Assembly: GCA_029267975.1 (NCBI GenBank)
Contig: JAJUHH010000027.1
Location: 1 to 13,750, forward strand
Direction: 5' to 3'
DNA from: Clostridiales bacterium
GTDB taxonomy: Bacteria; Bacillota; Clostridia; Lachnospirales; Lachnospiraceae
DNA: 13,750 nt
Program-made: the position numbers and the translations under genes
Shown: one piece after another, positions 13,661-13,750 of the stretch
Layout of the letters: each line of letters starts with the position of its first letter
How positions within the stretch are numbered: position 1 is the first letter of the stretch
Notes under the pieces: model-generated
What the model was told of the DNA's origin: nothing
Database searches by the model: none
Seen by the model: the letters and a program-made list of their open reading frames with translations, nothing else

Positions 13661-13750
13661 ATGGATATGCAGTTTTCCATTGGAATCGTTCTATTAATAC
13701 TTCTGATCCTAATTCTGTGTGTCCATCTTTATGACCTGCATCGTGCCATA
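13661..13750 (+). CDS. N-terminal fragment of a membrane protein, probably the cognate sensor histidine kinase
   Basis: The first 30 codons are visible before the window ends. The protein begins MDMQFSIGIVLLILLILIL and ends in the window at HLYDLHRAI: one hydrophobic helix followed by a polar, helical start. GGAGG (13652-13656) is 4 nt before ATG 13661 and 10 nt before the in-frame ATG 13667, so the second ATG may be the real start. It lies 18 bp after the permease. In many Firmicutes, cassettes of regulator, ATPase and permease end with a sensor kinase whose N-terminus is a short membrane anchor followed by a Y-L-Y-x-L-x-R-x-I-like segment, which fits. The catalytic domains are outside the window, so this is inference. 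Confidence 0.6.
   Translation, partial: MDMQFSIGIVLLILLILILCVHLYDLHRAI

Overview
The window looks like chromosomal DNA of an anaerobic, low-GC Firmicute, most likely a Lachnospiraceae-type Clostridium. The reasons are strong GGAGG ribosome sites, consensus sigma-A promoters with TATAAT boxes, a SCIFF/ScfB ranthipeptide locus (a class Clostridia marker), and the gene neighbourhood recJ-apt-rel-MBL hydrolase. Taxonomy is inferred from gene content only. No tRNA, rRNA, CRISPR array, insertion sequence or phage gene was seen.

Left half (1-7365), all on the minus strand. In transcription order it runs scfA (46-residue SCIFF precursor, 7365-7225), scfB (radical SAM/SPASM maturase), recJ (ssDNA exonuclease), apt (adenine salvage), rel (bifunctional (p)ppGpp synthetase/hydrolase) and the start of an MBL-fold hydrolase that leaves the window at base 1. 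apt has its own strong promoter in the recJ-apt gap and a structured leader of about 187 nt. The rel-MBL gap holds two diverged copies of a two-hairpin repeat.

Middle (7366-8831). A 357-bp divergent intergenic region separates scfA from a plus-strand degV/fakB-type fatty-acid-binding protein gene. The scfA promoter there sits inside nested inverted repeats. After degV come a degenerate copy of its own 3' end and a large inverted repeat with 23-bp arms, which is probably the shared terminator with the convergent gene.

Right half (8832-13750). A minus-strand gene encodes a 670-residue secreted protein with all eight tryptophans packed into one short N-terminal segment and a duplicated Ig-like module. 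Diverging from it is a plus-strand cassette: an OmpR-family response regulator, an ABC ATPase of the BcrA/LanF type with Glu at the Q-loop, a six-helix ABC-2 permease overlapping it by 8 bp, and the first 30 codons of a membrane protein that is probably the cognate sensor kinase. This layout resembles peptide-antibiotic sensing and resistance cassettes.

No wholly new system could be shown. The best candidates for follow-up are the apt leader with a near-leaderless 14-codon ORF, the two-hairpin repeat family, the Trp-cluster secreted protein, the low-complexity insertion in RecJ, and the palindromic scfA promoter.
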